Source: Haloarcula japonica DSM 6131
GTDB lineage: Archaea > Halobacteriota > Halobacteria > Halobacteriales > Haloarculaceae
Assembly (NCBI RefSeq): GCF_000336635.1
Contig: NZ_AOLY01000039.1
Location: forward strand, 62,001 to 126,000
Direction of reading: 5' to 3'
DNA length: 64,000 nt
Made by a program: the position numbers and the translations under genes. Positions 44,786 to 53,931 of this stretch are shown here, in pieces (position 1 is the first letter of the stretch; each line of letters starts with the position of its first letter). Below the pieces are notes generated by a model. The model did not search any database, had not been told where the DNA came from, and saw only the letters and a list, made by a program, of their open reading frames with translations.

Positions 44786-45238
44786 TTAGCCGCCCTGTAC
44801 GTACTCGTTTCGAACGTCCCGGAGCACTTCATCAGCGTGACCATCCGGGTCCGAGAGGTCAGGGTCGTAGACGGACTTGACTTCGCCGTCCGCCAGCACG
44901 AACGTCCGGCGGTCGGTGCGGCCGCCGCTCGTGTCGAGGCCGAACGCTTCGGCCACGGTCCCGTCGGGGTCGGCCAACAGGTCGTACAGCAGGCCCTCCT
45001 CCTCGGCGAACTCGTCGTGGGTCGCCACATCATCCATCGAGACGCCGTAGACGGTGATGCCGCCTTCGCGGAACTGCGGGAGGTGTTCCTGAAAATCGCG
45101 GGCTTCGATGGTACAGCCGCCGGTGAAATCCTCCGGGTAGAAGTACAGCACCGTCGGTTCCTCGAAGTCGGGCGAGACAGTTTCTCCGAACTGGTTCTGT
45201 GCGCTGATCTCGGGGGCCGGCGCGCCGGGTTCGAGCAT
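44786..45238 (-). CDS. Peroxiredoxin, Bcp/PrxQ-type, apparently 1-Cys
   Basis: 150 residues from the ATG at 45236-45238 ([21 protein letters not shown]). AhpC/TSA fold with peroxidatic cysteine in [18 protein letters not shown]. PrxQ enzymes usually have a resolving Cys five residues later; here that position is Asp (C-T-I-E-A-R-D), and no other Cys is present, so a 1-Cys mechanism with an external thiol is expected. Reduces hydrogen peroxide or organic peroxides. The start codon is 105 bp from the divergent adk. Confidence 0.88.
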   Translation of the reverse strand: MLEPGAPAPEISAQNQFGETVSPDFEEPTVLYFYPEDFTGGCTIEARDFQEHLPQFREGGITVYGVSMDDVATHDEFAEEEGLLYDLLADPDGTVAEAFGLDTSGGRTDRRTFVLADGEVKSVYDPDLSDPDGHADEVLRDVRNEYVQGG

Positions 45239-45343
45239 TACCCTGTATTGGTCCGGAACGCCTACACGCCTTTGGGTGGCGGCAGCGTGACCCGACAGCA
45301 TGATTTGGACAACCATTTAACGGACCCCTTAGAAACCCGGACT

Positions 45344-45994
45344 ATGTCGAATCCGCGAATCCTGATTCTCGGACCGCCGGGAGCTGGCAAAGGTACCCAG
45401 AGCGCCAACCTCGCTGAGGAGTACGGCGTCGAACACGTCACGACCGGTGACGCGCTCCGGGCGAACAAGGACATGGACATCAGTGACATGGATACCGAGT
45501 ACGACACGCCTCGCGAGTACATGGAGGCGGGCGACCTCGTGCCGGACGCGGTAGTCAACGCTATCGTCGACGAGGCGCTGTCACAGGCCGACGGCTTCGT
45601 GCTCGACGGGTATCCGCGCAACCTCGACCAGGCCGAGGAACTGGAAGGGATGACCGACCTCGACGTGATCCTCTCGCTCGACGTGTCCCGCGAGGAACTG
45701 GTCGACCGACTCACGGGCCGGCGGGTCTGTGACGACTGTGGCACGAACTACCACGTCGAGTTCAATCAGCCCGAAGAGGACGGTGTCTGTGACGAATGTG
45801 GCGGCGACCTCATCCAGCGTGACGACGACAACGAGGAGTCCGTCCGCAACCGACTGGACGTGTTCGACGACAACACCGCGCCAGTCATCGACCACTACGA
45901 GGACCACGACGGTTTCGTCGCCGTCGATGGCGAGCAGACACCCGACGAAGTCTGGAGCGAGATTCAGGACGCTGTCGAAGCACACACGGCCTGA
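45344..45994 (+). CDS. adk: Adenylate kinase
   Basis: 216 residues from the ATG at 45344. P-loop [13 protein letters not shown]-binding VTTGDALR and [13 protein letters not shown], and a LID domain with four cysteines (CDDCGTNYH ... CDECGGDL) that should bind zinc. Interconverts ATP, ADP and AMP. ATTTAA at about 45315-45320 is a suitable TATA box 27 nt before the start. First gene of the adk-DUF106-cmk-truB group. Confidence 0.97.
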   Translation: MSNPRILILGPPGAGKGTQSANLAEEYGVEHVTTGDALRANKDMDISDMDTEYDTPREYMEAGDLVPDAVVNAIVDEALSQADGFVLDGYPRNLDQAEELEGMTDLDVILSLDVSREELVDRLTGRRVCDDCGTNYHVEFNQPEEDGVCDECGGDLIQRDDDNEESVRNRLDVFDDNTAPVIDHYEDHDGFVAVDGEQTPDEVWSEIQDAVEAHTA

Positions 45995-46081
45995 AACGCG
46001 ACGGAACCGCCATTCAAGGCCGCCACCGTCGAGACAGTCAGAGTAAAACGTTGATATGCCGTCGAACCTCAAACACACACA

Positions 46082-46972
46082 ATGGCACGTACCGCGCCGA
46101 AGGTAGAACGACTCGCCGAAGACGGCGAGGCAATGACTGACGCACTCACGACGGTGCTCGCCGCGGCTGAAGAGAACGGGACCGTCACCTGGGGTGACGT
46201 AAGTGACGACCTCACGAGCGGCGAGTGGGGGCGGCTCATCGAGTCCGGCCTGCTCATCGACGCCGACGGCGAGGGGTTCGTTATCGACGACCCCGAGGGC
46301 GTCCGCGAGGCACTCGAAGAGTCCGACGCGGCACCGAGCGACGATGACGAGGACAGCGGCTGGTCGAAGTGGGACAAGCTCGCCGGCCTCGGGACGCTGG
46401 GCCTGTTCGCCGGCTACTCCATGACCTCCGTCCGGGACGTTATCGCGGGCGGAGTCATCGATATCGTCCTCGGGCCGCTCAACGATATGCTGCCGTTCTA
46501 CGTCGTCATCTTGGTCCTGGCTATCATCACCGGGACTACCTCGACGATTCTGCAGGACAACCTCATGGACATGTCGGGGATGGGCGACCATCAGGAGAAG
46601 ATGGAGGACCTCAAAGAGCGCCGCAAAGCCGCGAAGGAACGCGACGACCAGGAGGCGCTGGACCGGCTCGAAGAGGAGCAGATGGAGCTGATGACCGACC
46701 AGATGGGCATGTTCAAACAGCAGTTCCGCCCGATGGTGTGGATCATGCTGGTCAACATCCCGCTGTTCCTCTGGCTCTACTGGATCGTCTTCGGGGCCGG
46801 TGTCGACGCGAGCCCGGTGATTACACTTCCCATCTTCGGTGAGGTCGAAGCGTGGAGTAACAGCGTCGCCGGCCCGGTACAGGCGTGGATTATCTGGTAC
46901 TTCCTGTGCTCGCTGTCGTTCACCCAGATCATCCGGAAGGCGCTCAACGTCCAGACGACGCCGACCGGGTAG
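46082..46972 (+). CDS. DUF106 (EMC3/TMCO1-type, YidC/Oxa1 superfamily) membrane insertase-like protein
   Basis: 296 residues. The N-terminal 95-residue acidic domain is predicted cytoplasmic and winged-helix-like; then TM helices at about 105-125 and 138-160, a charged coiled coil (DHQEKMEDLKERRKAAKERDD, about 170-205), a Met-rich amphipathic stretch (MELMTDQMGMFKQQFRPM) and two more TM helices. Archaeal DUF106 proteins are remote homologues of Oxa1/YidC and eukaryotic EMC3, implicated in membrane protein insertion. The conserved position between adk and cmk supports the identity. Confidence 0.92.
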   Translation: MARTAPKVERLAEDGEAMTDALTTVLAAAEENGTVTWGDVSDDLTSGEWGRLIESGLLIDADGEGFVIDDPEGVREALEESDAAPSDDDEDSGWSKWDKLAGLGTLGLFAGYSMTSVRDVIAGGVIDIVLGPLNDMLPFYVVILVLAIITGTTSTILQDNLMDMSGMGDHQEKMEDLKERRKAAKERDDQEALDRLEEEQMELMTDQMGMFKQQFRPMVWIMLVNIPLFLWLYWIVFGAGVDASPVITLPIFGEVEAWSNSVAGPVQAWIIWYFLCSLSFTQIIRKALNVQTTPTG

Positions 46973-47017
46973 GCGCGAAGAGACAGCCCTTTCTATCGCG
47001 GCCTCCCGAACATCTCT

Positions 47018-47596
47018 ATGTTGATTACCGTCTCCGGCCCGGCCGGCAGCGGCAAGAGCACGCTTGCCAAGAGCCTGGCCGACGCCCTGAGCTACGAGCA
47101 CGTCAGCGGCGGCGATATCTTCCGCTCGCTGGCTGAGGAGCGCGGGATGACGCCGCTCGAACTGAACAAGGCCGCCGAGGAAGACGACCAGATCGACCGC
47201 GACCTGGACCGCCGGCTGCGGGACATCGCCGCCGAGCGCGACGACCTCGTGCTGGAGTCCCGTCTCGCCGGCTGGATGGCTGGCGAGTACGCCGACATGA
47301 AGCTGTGGCTGACCGCGCCGCTAGACGTGCGCGCGGACCGTATCGCGACGCGGGAGAACAAGCCCTTCGAACAGGCCAAGACCGAAACGCGAGAACGGGG
47401 CGAGAGCGAGGCCCAGCGCTACAGCGACTACTACGACATCGACTTCGACGACCTATCCATCTACGACCTGTCGGTCAACACCGCCCGCTGGGACCCACAG
47501 GGCGTGCTGAGTGTCACGCTTCACGCCGTCGAATCGTACAGCCCAGACGGTGACGAGGGGAAGGCGCCGGTCGAGAACATCCGGTACGAGTTCTGA
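47018..47596 (+). CDS. cmk: Cytidylate kinase, archaeal type
   Basis: 192 residues. P-loop [20 protein letters not shown], the [10 protein letters not shown] and [23 protein letters not shown] segments of archaeal Cmk, and the closing [12 protein letters not shown]. Phosphorylates CMP/dCMP. It lies 45 bp after the DUF106 gene and 4 bp before truB, so it is clearly in one operon. Confidence 0.95.
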   Translation: MLITVSGPAGSGKSTLAKSLADALSYEHVSGGDIFRSLAEERGMTPLELNKAAEEDDQIDRDLDRRLRDIAAERDDLVLESRLAGWMAGEYADMKLWLTAPLDVRADRIATRENKPFEQAKTETRERGESEAQRYSDYYDIDFDDLSIYDLSVNTARWDPQGVLSVTLHAVESYSPDGDEGKAPVENIRYEF

Positions 47597-47600
47597 GCCG

Positions 47601-48491
47601 ATGACACTCCGTGCCCCGCCCGATGAACGGGACCTCGATTCGCTTCGCTCCTTCGGTGTCATCAACCTCGACAAGCCGCCGGGACCGTCAGCCCACCAGG
47701 TCGCAGCCTGGATTCGCGATGCTACCGGCCAGGACCGGGTCGCCCACGGTGGGACCCTCGACCCGAAGGTGACGGGCTGTCTGCCCGTGCTGCTCGGCGA
47801 CGCCGCCCGGATGGCGCAGGTGTTTGACAACGCTATCAAGGAGTACGTGACGGTGCTGGAACTCCACGACCAAGCCCCGGCCGATATTGGCGATATCGTT
47901 TCCGAGTTCGAGACGGAGATCTACCAGAAGCCACCGCGAAAGAGCGCGGTCAAGCGCCAGTTGCGTTCCCGCCGGATTCACGCGCTGGATATCCTCGAAC
48001 AGGGCGAGCGCCGGCTGCTCCTGCGAGTCCGGTGCGCTTCGGGGACCTACATCCGAAAACTGTGTCACGATATCGGGCTGGCGGCGGGGACCGGCGCGCA
48101 CATGGGGGACCTCCGCCGGACGGCGACCGGGACCTTCGACGACGGATCGCTGTCGACGATGCACGACCTCATGGACGCGCTGGCCTTTGCCGAGGACGGC
48201 GACGAGGAACAACTGCGCGAGATTATCCAGCCGGCCGAGCGCGCACTGGTCCACCTGCCGCGGATCACGATTGCACCCAGCGCCGCCCGCGAGGTCGCCG
48301 AAGGCGCGCCGGTGTATGCGCCGGGCGTCATCGAAGCCGGGCCGGCCGAAGTAGGCGGAGCGACGCCCGAGATAGATTCCCAAATCGTCGCCGTCACGCC
48401 CGACGGCGCTGCGGTCTGTCTGGGGACGCTCGTCGGCGACCCGGGCGGCGAAAGCGGCCTCGTTGTGGAGCTCGACCGCGTGTTAGTTTGA
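47601..48491 (+). CDS. truB: tRNA/rRNA pseudouridine synthase, Cbf5/TruB family
   Basis: 296 residues from the ATG at 47601. Catalytic Asp in HGGTLDPKVTGCLPVLLGDA; RCASGTYIRKLCHDIG and HMGDLRRTATG are conserved Cbf5/TruB blocks; the C-terminal PUA domain spans about 215-290 (APVYAPGVIEA ... VAVTPDGAAVCLG). The archaeal enzyme is the catalytic subunit of H/ACA RNPs and can also modify tRNA U55. It starts 4 bp after cmk. Confidence 0.95.
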   Translation: MTLRAPPDERDLDSLRSFGVINLDKPPGPSAHQVAAWIRDATGQDRVAHGGTLDPKVTGCLPVLLGDAARMAQVFDNAIKEYVTVLELHDQAPADIGDIVSEFETEIYQKPPRKSAVKRQLRSRRIHALDILEQGERRLLLRVRCASGTYIRKLCHDIGLAAGTGAHMGDLRRTATGTFDDGSLSTMHDLMDALAFAEDGDEEQLREIIQPAERALVHLPRITIAPSAAREVAEGAPVYAPGVIEAGPAEVGGATPEIDSQIVAVTPDGAAVCLGTLVGDPGGESGLVVELDRVLV

Positions 48492-48552
48492 AAACGGCGG
48501 GTCCACCCACCCCGCGGGAAAAGCTAAGACCGTCTCCCTACATATTGTTAGC

Positions 48553-49173
48553 ATGGACCGATGGGTCGACCCTGACGAGGCCGACCCGGCGCAGTGGCGT
48601 GGAACGGGGCCGTACGACGGCCTGCGCCGGGGCACAGAGACGGTCCCGGTACTCGAGCGCGCCTGCCAGACGCCGCTGCCGTATCAACACGAGATAGACG
48701 TCCACCACACCGACGACGTCGCCGAACAGTTCCGGTCCAGTGAGTACGAACACGCCCGAGTCGTCTACAACAGCGGCGTAGACGCCGAGGGCCGAATCAA
48801 GCTCCTCACCCGTGGCGTGCTGTGGGGTGGTGACGAGACACACCAGCGGTTTCAAGCGCAGTACCGCCGACCACCGCCACCCACTGAAACCGTCCCATTT
48901 GGGGAGTACACCGTCTGGAGCCGGTACCAGTACGGGACTATCGAGCGAACCGACGACGGACTGACGTTCACCCCGAATGAGGCGGGACCGGACGAGTCGC
49001 TCCAAGACCTCGACTGGGCAACCCTTTTCGACCCGGTTCAGGAACGGCTCGCTGAACTGGAGCTGATTCGGAACCCGTCGTTCGGCAGGTACCGTCTGGA
49101 AGAACTCAGCGAGTGGGAGGCCTACCGGACGCGGTTCCAGTACGACCCGGACGCGTTCGCCGTCGGTCCCTGA
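48553..49173 (+). CDS. Conserved hypothetical protein
   Basis: 206 residues, acidic, no TM. It begins MDRWVDPDEADPAQWRGTGPYDGL and has many Trp/Tyr/Arg residues in a beta-rich centre (ARVVYNSGVDAEGRIKLLTRG, EYTVWSRYQYGTIERTDDG). No family recognised. It sits after truB on the same strand with 61 bp between, and could be part of that transcript or separate. Confidence 0.7.
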   Translation: MDRWVDPDEADPAQWRGTGPYDGLRRGTETVPVLERACQTPLPYQHEIDVHHTDDVAEQFRSSEYEHARVVYNSGVDAEGRIKLLTRGVLWGGDETHQRFQAQYRRPPPPTETVPFGEYTVWSRYQYGTIERTDDGLTFTPNEAGPDESLQDLDWATLFDPVQERLAELELIRNPSFGRYRLEELSEWEAYRTRFQYDPDAFAVGP

Positions 49174-49217
49174 TTAGGGAGTGTATAATAAACCGGGGCG
49201 GGGTGGTACACAACGTC

Positions 49218-49409
49218 ATGAACCACCTACTAGCTGCGGTCCCACTCCAGGCCGGCGGTGGGTTCCTCGAACTGGCGCTGTTGTTTCTCGTCCTCGCCGT
49301 CGTCGCCGGGCTGGCCGGATTGAGCGGTGTCGCGGGGCTCAGTATGCGAATCGCGAAGATACTCGTCGTCGTCTTCCTCGTCCTGATGGTCGTTAGCTTC
49401 CTCCTGTAA
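49218..49409 (+). CDS. Small two-TM protein, DUF1328 (YtjA) family
   Basis: 63 residues from the ATG at 49218. Two TM helices with the central GLAGLSGVAGLSMRIAKIL pattern correspond to the DUF1328 family (helix, Gly-rich turn GxxGxAGxSxxIAKIL, helix). The in-frame extension upstream (to 49113) overlaps the previous gene and lacks similarity, so I exclude it. Function unknown; the family is common in bacteria and haloarchaea. Confidence 0.78.
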   Translation: MNHLLAAVPLQAGGGFLELALLFLVLAVVAGLAGLSGVAGLSMRIAKILVVVFLVLMVVSFLL

Positions 49410-49484
49410 CGCCGACTTCGGTGGGTAGTGTCACCGCCACGCCGTTTCTGAATCCTTTTATCCACGTGACGACTTCTATCGGGT

Positions 49485-50171
49485 ATGACCGAGCAGGACG
49501 CAGCCGACGACACGGCCGCGACGGAGGAGTCGACCGCAAGCGAGGCGCAAGCGGACGGCGACGTTGACGCTGATATCGAGGGCGCGCCCGAAGATGTCGA
49601 TGCGGACGAGGTCGACCTTGGTGAGTTCGATGTCGACGACGACCTGATCGACCGGGTCGCCGAGTCGGACCCTGAAGACATCGCCCAGGAGCTCGCCGCG
49701 TTGCGGACACGAGCCGACAGCCTCGAATCGCAGATCGAACAGCAGGACGAAACCATCGAGGAGCTAGAGGAGAAGCTCAAGCGCAAGCAAGCGGAGTTCC
49801 AGAACTACAAGAAGCGGATGGACAAGCGCCGCGAGCAGGAACAAAAGCGCGCCACCGAGGACCTCGTGACGCGCCTGCTCGACGTTCGGGACAATTTGGA
49901 GCGTGCGCTCGAACAGGACGAGGACACCGATATCAGAGGTGGCGTCGAGTCCACGCTTCGCCAGTTAGACGACGTGCTCGACGCTGAGAACGTCGAGGTT
50001 ATCGATCCCGCCCCCGGCGGAGATGTCGATCCGACGCAGCATCAGGTGCTCGCCCGCGTCGACAGCGACCAGCCGGACGGGGCAATCGCCGATGTCCACC
50101 GGCCGGGCTACGAGATGGCCGACAAGGTACTGCGCGAGGCACAGGTGACCGTCAGCGAGAGCGAGGAGTAG
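49485..50171 (+). CDS. grpE: GrpE, nucleotide exchange factor for DnaK
   Basis: 228 residues. A very acidic disordered N-terminus (1-65), then the long coiled coil (ELAALRTRADSLESQIEQQDETIEELEEKLKRKQAEFQNYKKRMDKR; see residues about 66-115) and the C-terminal beta domain (QLDDVLDAENVEVIDPAPGGDVDPTQHQVL ... RPGYEMADKVLREAQVTVS). Typical GrpE with a halophilic extension. 165 bp upstream of dnaK. Confidence 0.95.
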   Translation: MTEQDAADDTAATEESTASEAQADGDVDADIEGAPEDVDADEVDLGEFDVDDDLIDRVAESDPEDIAQELAALRTRADSLESQIEQQDETIEELEEKLKRKQAEFQNYKKRMDKRREQEQKRATEDLVTRLLDVRDNLERALEQDEDTDIRGGVESTLRQLDDVLDAENVEVIDPAPGGDVDPTQHQVLARVDSDQPDGAIADVHRPGYEMADKVLREAQVTVSESEE

Positions 50172-50239
50172 CAGGCGACCTCGGTGGTATAGCGGTCGTG
50201 TTGCGGTACATTAAATAATCACCGGTCAGAGAAGGCCGC

Positions 50240-50308
50240 CGAGTATAAAACCGCCCGGAGGAGGCCCCTTTGTCCGTTTTTCCCATCAGCACATCTAGCA
50301 ACTTTTAA
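50240..50308 (+). promoter_or_regulatory. dnaK promoter region with two candidate TATA boxes
   Basis: Within the 165-bp grpE-dnaK gap, GAGTATAAAA (50241-50250) is the best TATA match but 90 nt from the ATG; ACTTTTAACC (50301-50310) is about 32 nt from the ATG at 50337. A T5 run (50277-50281) between them could end the grpE transcript. dnaK therefore probably has its own start in addition to read-through. Confidence 0.5.
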
Positions 50309-50336
50309 CCGGCCGAATCCGCTATGAGCGGGTAAG

Positions 50337-52247
50337 ATGGCGAGCAACAAGATTCTGGGTATCGACCTTGGGACCACGAACAGCGCGTTCGCGGTCATGG
50401 AAGGTGGCGACCCTGAAATCATTGTCAACGGCGAAGGCGAGCGGACAACACCGTCCGTCGTCGCGTTCGACGACGGCGAGCGACTCGTCGGGAAACCGGC
50501 GAAGAATCAGGCGATAAAGAACCCCGACGAGACCATCCAGTCGATCAAGCGCCACATGGGCGAAGACGACTACACGGTCGAGCTGGACGGGGAGGAGTAC
50601 ACGCCGGAGCAGGTCTCGGCGATGATCCTCCAGAAGATCAAACACGACGCCGAGGAGTACCTCGGCGACGAGATCGAGAAGGCGGTCATCACCGTTCCGG
50701 CGTACTTCAACGACCGACAGCGCCAGGCGACGAAAGACGCCGGCGAGATCGCCGGCTTCGAGGTCGAGCGCATCGTCAACGAGCCGACCGCGGCCGCGAT
50801 GGCCTACGGGCTGGACGACGAGTCCGACCAGACCGTCCTCGTGTACGACCTCGGGGGCGGGACCTTCGACGTCTCCATCCTCGATCTCGGTGGCGGCGTC
50901 TACGAGGTCGTCGCGACCAACGGGGACAACGACCTCGGTGGCGACGACTGGGACCACGCCATCATCGATTACCTCGCCGACGAGTTCGAGGCCGAACACG
51001 GCATCGACCTCCGCGACGACCGGCAGGCTCTCCAGCGCCTGACCGAGGCCGCCGAGGAAGCCAAGATCGAGCTTTCCTCACGTAAGGAGACCCGCATCAA
51101 CCTCCCGTTCATCGCGACGACGGACGACGGTCCGCTGGACCTCGAACAGAAGATCACGCGTGCGAAGTTCGAGTCCCTCACAGAGGACCTCATCGAGCGC
51201 ACCGTCGGCCCGACGGAGCAGGCGCTCGCCGACGCAGACTACACCAAGAGCGACATCGACGAGGTCATCCTCGTCGGCGGCTCGACGCGGATGCCCCAGG
51301 TGCAGGACCAGGTCGAGGAGATGACCGGGCAGGAGCCGAAGAAGAACGTCAACCCCGACGAGGCCGTCGCGCTGGGCGCGGCCATCCAGGCCGGTGTCCT
51401 GAGCGGCGACGTGGACGACATCGTCCTGCTCGACGTGACACCGCTATCACTGGGTGTCGAGGTCAAGGGTGGTCTGTTCGAGCGGCTCATCGACAAGAAC
51501 ACGACCATCCCGACCGAGGAATCGAAGATCTTCACGACCGCTCAGGACAACCAGACGCAGGTCCAGATCCGCGTCTTCCAGGGCGAGCGTGAAATCGCTG
51601 AGGAGAACGAACTGCTCGGCGCGTTCGCGCTCTCCGGCATCCCGCCGGCACCCGCGGGCACGCCCCAGATTGAAGTGTCGTTCAACATCGACGAGAACGG
51701 CATCGTCAACGTCGAAGCCGAGGACAAGGGCTCGGGCAACAAGGAAGATATCACCATCGAGGGTGGTGCCGGCCTCTCCGACGAGCAGATCGATGAGATG
51801 CAACAGGAGGCCGAACAGCACGCCGAAGAGGACGAGCAGCGCCGCGAGCGCATCGAAGCGCGCAACGAGGCCGAGGCGTCCATCCGCCGTGCCGAGACGC
51901 TCCTCGACGAGAACGAGGAGGAGATCGACGACGACCTCCAGTCCGACATCGAGGCGAAGATCGAGGACGTCGAGGAAGTCCTCGAAGACGAGGACGCCAC
52001 GAAGGAAGACTACGAGGAGGTCACCGAAACCCTGAGCGAGGAACTGCAGGAGATCGGCAAGCAGATGTACCAGGACCAAGCCCAGCAGGCCGCCGGCGGC
52101 GCAGCGGGCGCGGGTCCGGGCGGCGCAGCCGGGGCCGGCCCCGGCGGTGCTGCCGGTCCGGGCGGTGCAGCGGGCGGCGCGGCCGAGCAGGGCGAGGAGT
52201 ACGTCGACGCCGACTTCGAAGACGTTGATGAAAACGACGAGGAATAA
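50337..52247 (+). CDS. dnaK: Hsp70 chaperone DnaK
   Basis: 636 residues. ATPase domain with [32 protein letters not shown] and [12 protein letters not shown]; the substrate domain begins at [13 protein letters not shown]; helical lid; then a Gly/Ala/Pro repeat tail ([10 protein letters not shown] repeated) and acidic end [16 protein letters not shown]. Bacterial-type DnaK, as in other haloarchaea, which acquired it by transfer. Works with GrpE upstream and DnaJ 3.3 kb downstream. Its stop codon lies in the loop of a 13-bp hairpin. Confidence 0.98.
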   Translation: MASNKILGIDLGTTNSAFAVMEGGDPEIIVNGEGERTTPSVVAFDDGERLVGKPAKNQAIKNPDETIQSIKRHMGEDDYTVELDGEEYTPEQVSAMILQKIKHDAEEYLGDEIEKAVITVPAYFNDRQRQATKDAGEIAGFEVERIVNEPTAAAMAYGLDDESDQTVLVYDLGGGTFDVSILDLGGGVYEVVATNGDNDLGGDDWDHAIIDYLADEFEAEHGIDLRDDRQALQRLTEAAEEAKIELSSRKETRINLPFIATTDDGPLDLEQKITRAKFESLTEDLIERTVGPTEQALADADYTKSDIDEVILVGGSTRMPQVQDQVEEMTGQEPKKNVNPDEAVALGAAIQAGVLSGDVDDIVLLDVTPLSLGVEVKGGLFERLIDKNTTIPTEESKIFTTAQDNQTQVQIRVFQGEREIAEENELLGAFALSGIPPAPAGTPQIEVSFNIDENGIVNVEAEDKGSGNKEDITIEGGAGLSDEQIDEMQQEAEQHAEEDEQRRERIEARNEAEASIRRAETLLDENEEEIDDDLQSDIEAKIEDVEEVLEDEDATKEDYEEVTETLSEELQEIGKQMYQDQAQQAAGGAAGAGPGGAAGAGPGGAAGPGGAAGGAAEQGEEYVDADFEDVDENDEE

Positions 52248-52260
52248 GTCGTTTTCATCA
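52226..52260 (+). terminator. Hairpin enclosing the dnaK stop codon
   Basis: TGATGAAAACGAC (52226-52238) pairs perfectly with GTCGTTTTCATCA (52248-52260): 13 bp around a 9-nt loop that contains the TAA. The left arm codes the last acidic residues; the right arm is 3' UTR. It may act in termination, mRNA stability or stop-codon recognition. Confidence 0.7.
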
Positions 52261-52453
52261 GCCCGTCAGACATAGTCTGACGACGTCGACGATGAGGACG
52301 AGGACTGAAATGCCGAGTCCGAGTCGTCGGCTCGATAGACGAACGTAGTGAGTCTATCGGTGTCTGAAAAAGCGAGCGAAGCGAGATTTTTCAGTTCGAC
52401 GAAGACGACGACGAATAAGTCGTTTTCATCAGCCCAGCAGATGTGATCTGACG
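52236..52453 (+). repeat. Structured dnaK 3' region: duplicated 3' end plus constant-loop hairpins
   Basis: A 47-nt segment across the dnaK stop (52236-52282) recurs ungapped at 52407-52453 with 40 of 47 identical. Each copy ends in a small stem: CAGAC/GTCTG in copy 1, CAGAT/ATCTG in copy 2, a compensated base-pair change. Between the copies are hairpins CGATAGAC/GTCTATCG (52333-52359) with 11-nt loop GAACGTAGTGA, and CTGAAAAA/TTTTTCAG (52364-52394) with 15-nt loop GCGAGCGAAGCGAGA. The second copy also encodes FDEDDDE and a stop, an echo of the DnaK acidic tail. Confidence 0.65.
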
Positions 52454-52770
52454 GACGTTTAACAGCAATCGGCGCGTATTTTCTGAACGGACGAAAGTAC
52501 TGAGACAGGGTCCACGAGTGTGCTGAGTAGTAGCAACGTCGTGAAACGAGTGACTTGAGTCAGAACGGGTATCTCTCCAATACATAACTGGATTCCATCA
52601 TTTTGAGTCAATGATCATCGTAAGTGGGTACATCACTGCATCGATGTTTGTAGCCCAGCAATCGGAGCATTAGTAGGGTTAGCCTAGCGGTGGTGACCCT
52701 GATAATCAAAACAGTACAAATTAATGAAAATAGTGTATATATATCGGATTGTCGAGCGTACGGCTGCACA
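52454..52770. other. AT-richer intergenic region upstream of a wHTH gene
   Basis: No coding frame with haloarchaeal character. The composition is more AT-rich than surrounding genes. The end holds GTGTATATATATCGG (52734-52748), a strong TATA box about 27-30 nt before the GTG start at 52771. I see nothing else clear in it. Confidence 0.5.
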
Positions 52771-53085
52771 GTGAGCAACCAGAAGACTCAGGCGCAGCAG
52801 CTGAGCAGCCATCTCGACGCGGCGCGACACAAGGATCGTCGGCAGATACTCTTAGCGATACGTGACACGGAGCGATGGCAGCCGTCCATCTCGGAGTTCG
52901 ACGGCGGTCGGACACCAGTGGGAGAGCCGGCAATCCCGGCGGACCTCTATCACCGCCATCTCCCGAAGTTAGCGGAGATGGGGCTCATCGAATGGGACCG
53001 GGAAACCCACCGGGTAACACGTGGCCCGGAGTACGAGCAGGTCCGACCGCTCCTTGCGTTTCTTTCCGAGAACTACGACGAGTGA
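52771..53085 (+). CDS. Small winged-helix regulator (DUF7344-like)
   Basis: 104 residues from a GTG (MSNQKTQAQQLSSHLDAARH), chosen because TATATATAT lies about 30 nt upstream. The sequence has RHKDRRQILLAIRDTERW, PADLYHRHLPKLAEMGLIEWDRETHRVTRGPEYEQVRPLLAFL: the haloarchaeal HTH domain type (DUF7344-like) in which a His-Leu-Pro-Lys-Leu helix is followed by a wing. Probably a DNA-binding regulator; target unknown. It faces the convergent TrmB-like gene. Confidence 0.75.
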   Translation: MSNQKTQAQQLSSHLDAARHKDRRQILLAIRDTERWQPSISEFDGGRTPVGEPAIPADLYHRHLPKLAEMGLIEWDRETHRVTRGPEYEQVRPLLAFLSENYDE

Positions 53086-53121
53086 GAGATAGGGTGGGCA
53101 AAAATCCAACCCTGTTGTTCG

Positions 53122-53931
53122 CTAGTCCCGTTCGAGTGGCGTCATTTCCACGACGCCCTGCGAGAGGAGGCGGCGCGCGATGACGATGAGTCCGTTCCTG
53201 AGTCCGGTCGCGAAGATGGCCTGTTCATCGCCAGTCTGTGGGTCGATTGAGCTAACGAGCATTGTCGACCTGTCGACAAGGAGGAGTCGTCCGACGGCAG
53301 CGTCCTCCTCCGGTGTCATTTCACTGTGGAGCCAGTCCAGTGCCGACAGGAACGCGGTGGCACGGGGGATTTCCTGTTCCACGCGGTCCCGTATCGAGGC
53401 GGATCCAGTCCCGACGATGAGGTCGGTGTTCGCGTCAAGCGAATTGAGTTGTGCAATCAGCGGGTCGGTGAGGATCGCTTCGGAACCTATGACGAGGACC
53501 ACTTCATCGGTCGCGTCCTCGCTGATCGCCGCGGCGCGGTTCTCGATAGCATCGGACCCGGAGAGCGACCAGACCTCCTGTAGCTCGGCCTCGTCGTCAT
53601 CCGACTCGATGCGTCCCATCTCACGCAGTGCGGACTGGAGGCGCTCGACGCGCTCTTCGTACTGATCGCGGAGTGTTTCGGTGGCCTCGGAGAGTGGGAC
53701 GGCTCGGAACTGCTGGGGACTCGAATGCTGGACTTCGACCAGCCCCTTCGCTTCGAGAATCCGGACGGCATCGTAGACACGCGTTCTCGGGACTTCAGTT
53801 ACCTCGCTCAATCCTTTGGCCGTGCCGCTGGACATCCGAGAAAGTCCCACAAAACACTTCGCCTCGTACTCTTTCAGACCCAACTCTTGGAGTAAACTTA
53901 CCGCCTCTTCGTGTGTTGCATCAGATGTCAT
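53122..53931 (-). CDS. TrmB-like transcriptional regulator
   Basis: 269 residues from the ATG at 53929-53931. N-terminal TrmB wHTH: EEAVSLLQELGLKEYEAKCFVGLSRMSSGTAKGLSEVTEVPRTRVYDAVRILEAKGLVEVQ (residues about 8-70), a coiled-coil dimer segment (TLRDQYEERVERLQSALREM), and a C-terminal effector region (about 115-269) that resembles a PLD-like TrmB middle domain more than a sugar-binding TrmB domain. Target genes are unknown; this C-terminal type is often associated with signalling clusters in haloarchaea. Confidence 0.85.
   Translation of the reverse strand: MTSDATHEEAVSLLQELGLKEYEAKCFVGLSRMSSGTAKGLSEVTEVPRTRVYDAVRILEAKGLVEVQHSSPQQFRAVPLSEATETLRDQYEERVERLQSALREMGRIESDDDEAELQEVWSLSGSDAIENRAAAISEDATDEVVLVIGSEAILTDPLIAQLNSLDANTDLIVGTGSASIRDRVEQEIPRATAFLSALDWLHSEMTPEEDAAVGRLLLVDRSTMLVSSIDPQTGDEQAIFATGLRNGLIVIARRLLSQGVVEMTPLERD

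Noticed and set aside
52681-52708. tRNA-like string GGGTTAGCCTAGCGGTGGTGACCC
   Set aside because: Only a 4-bp outer pairing and no anticodon or T-arm can be drawn; not a tRNA. No tRNA was found elsewhere in the window.
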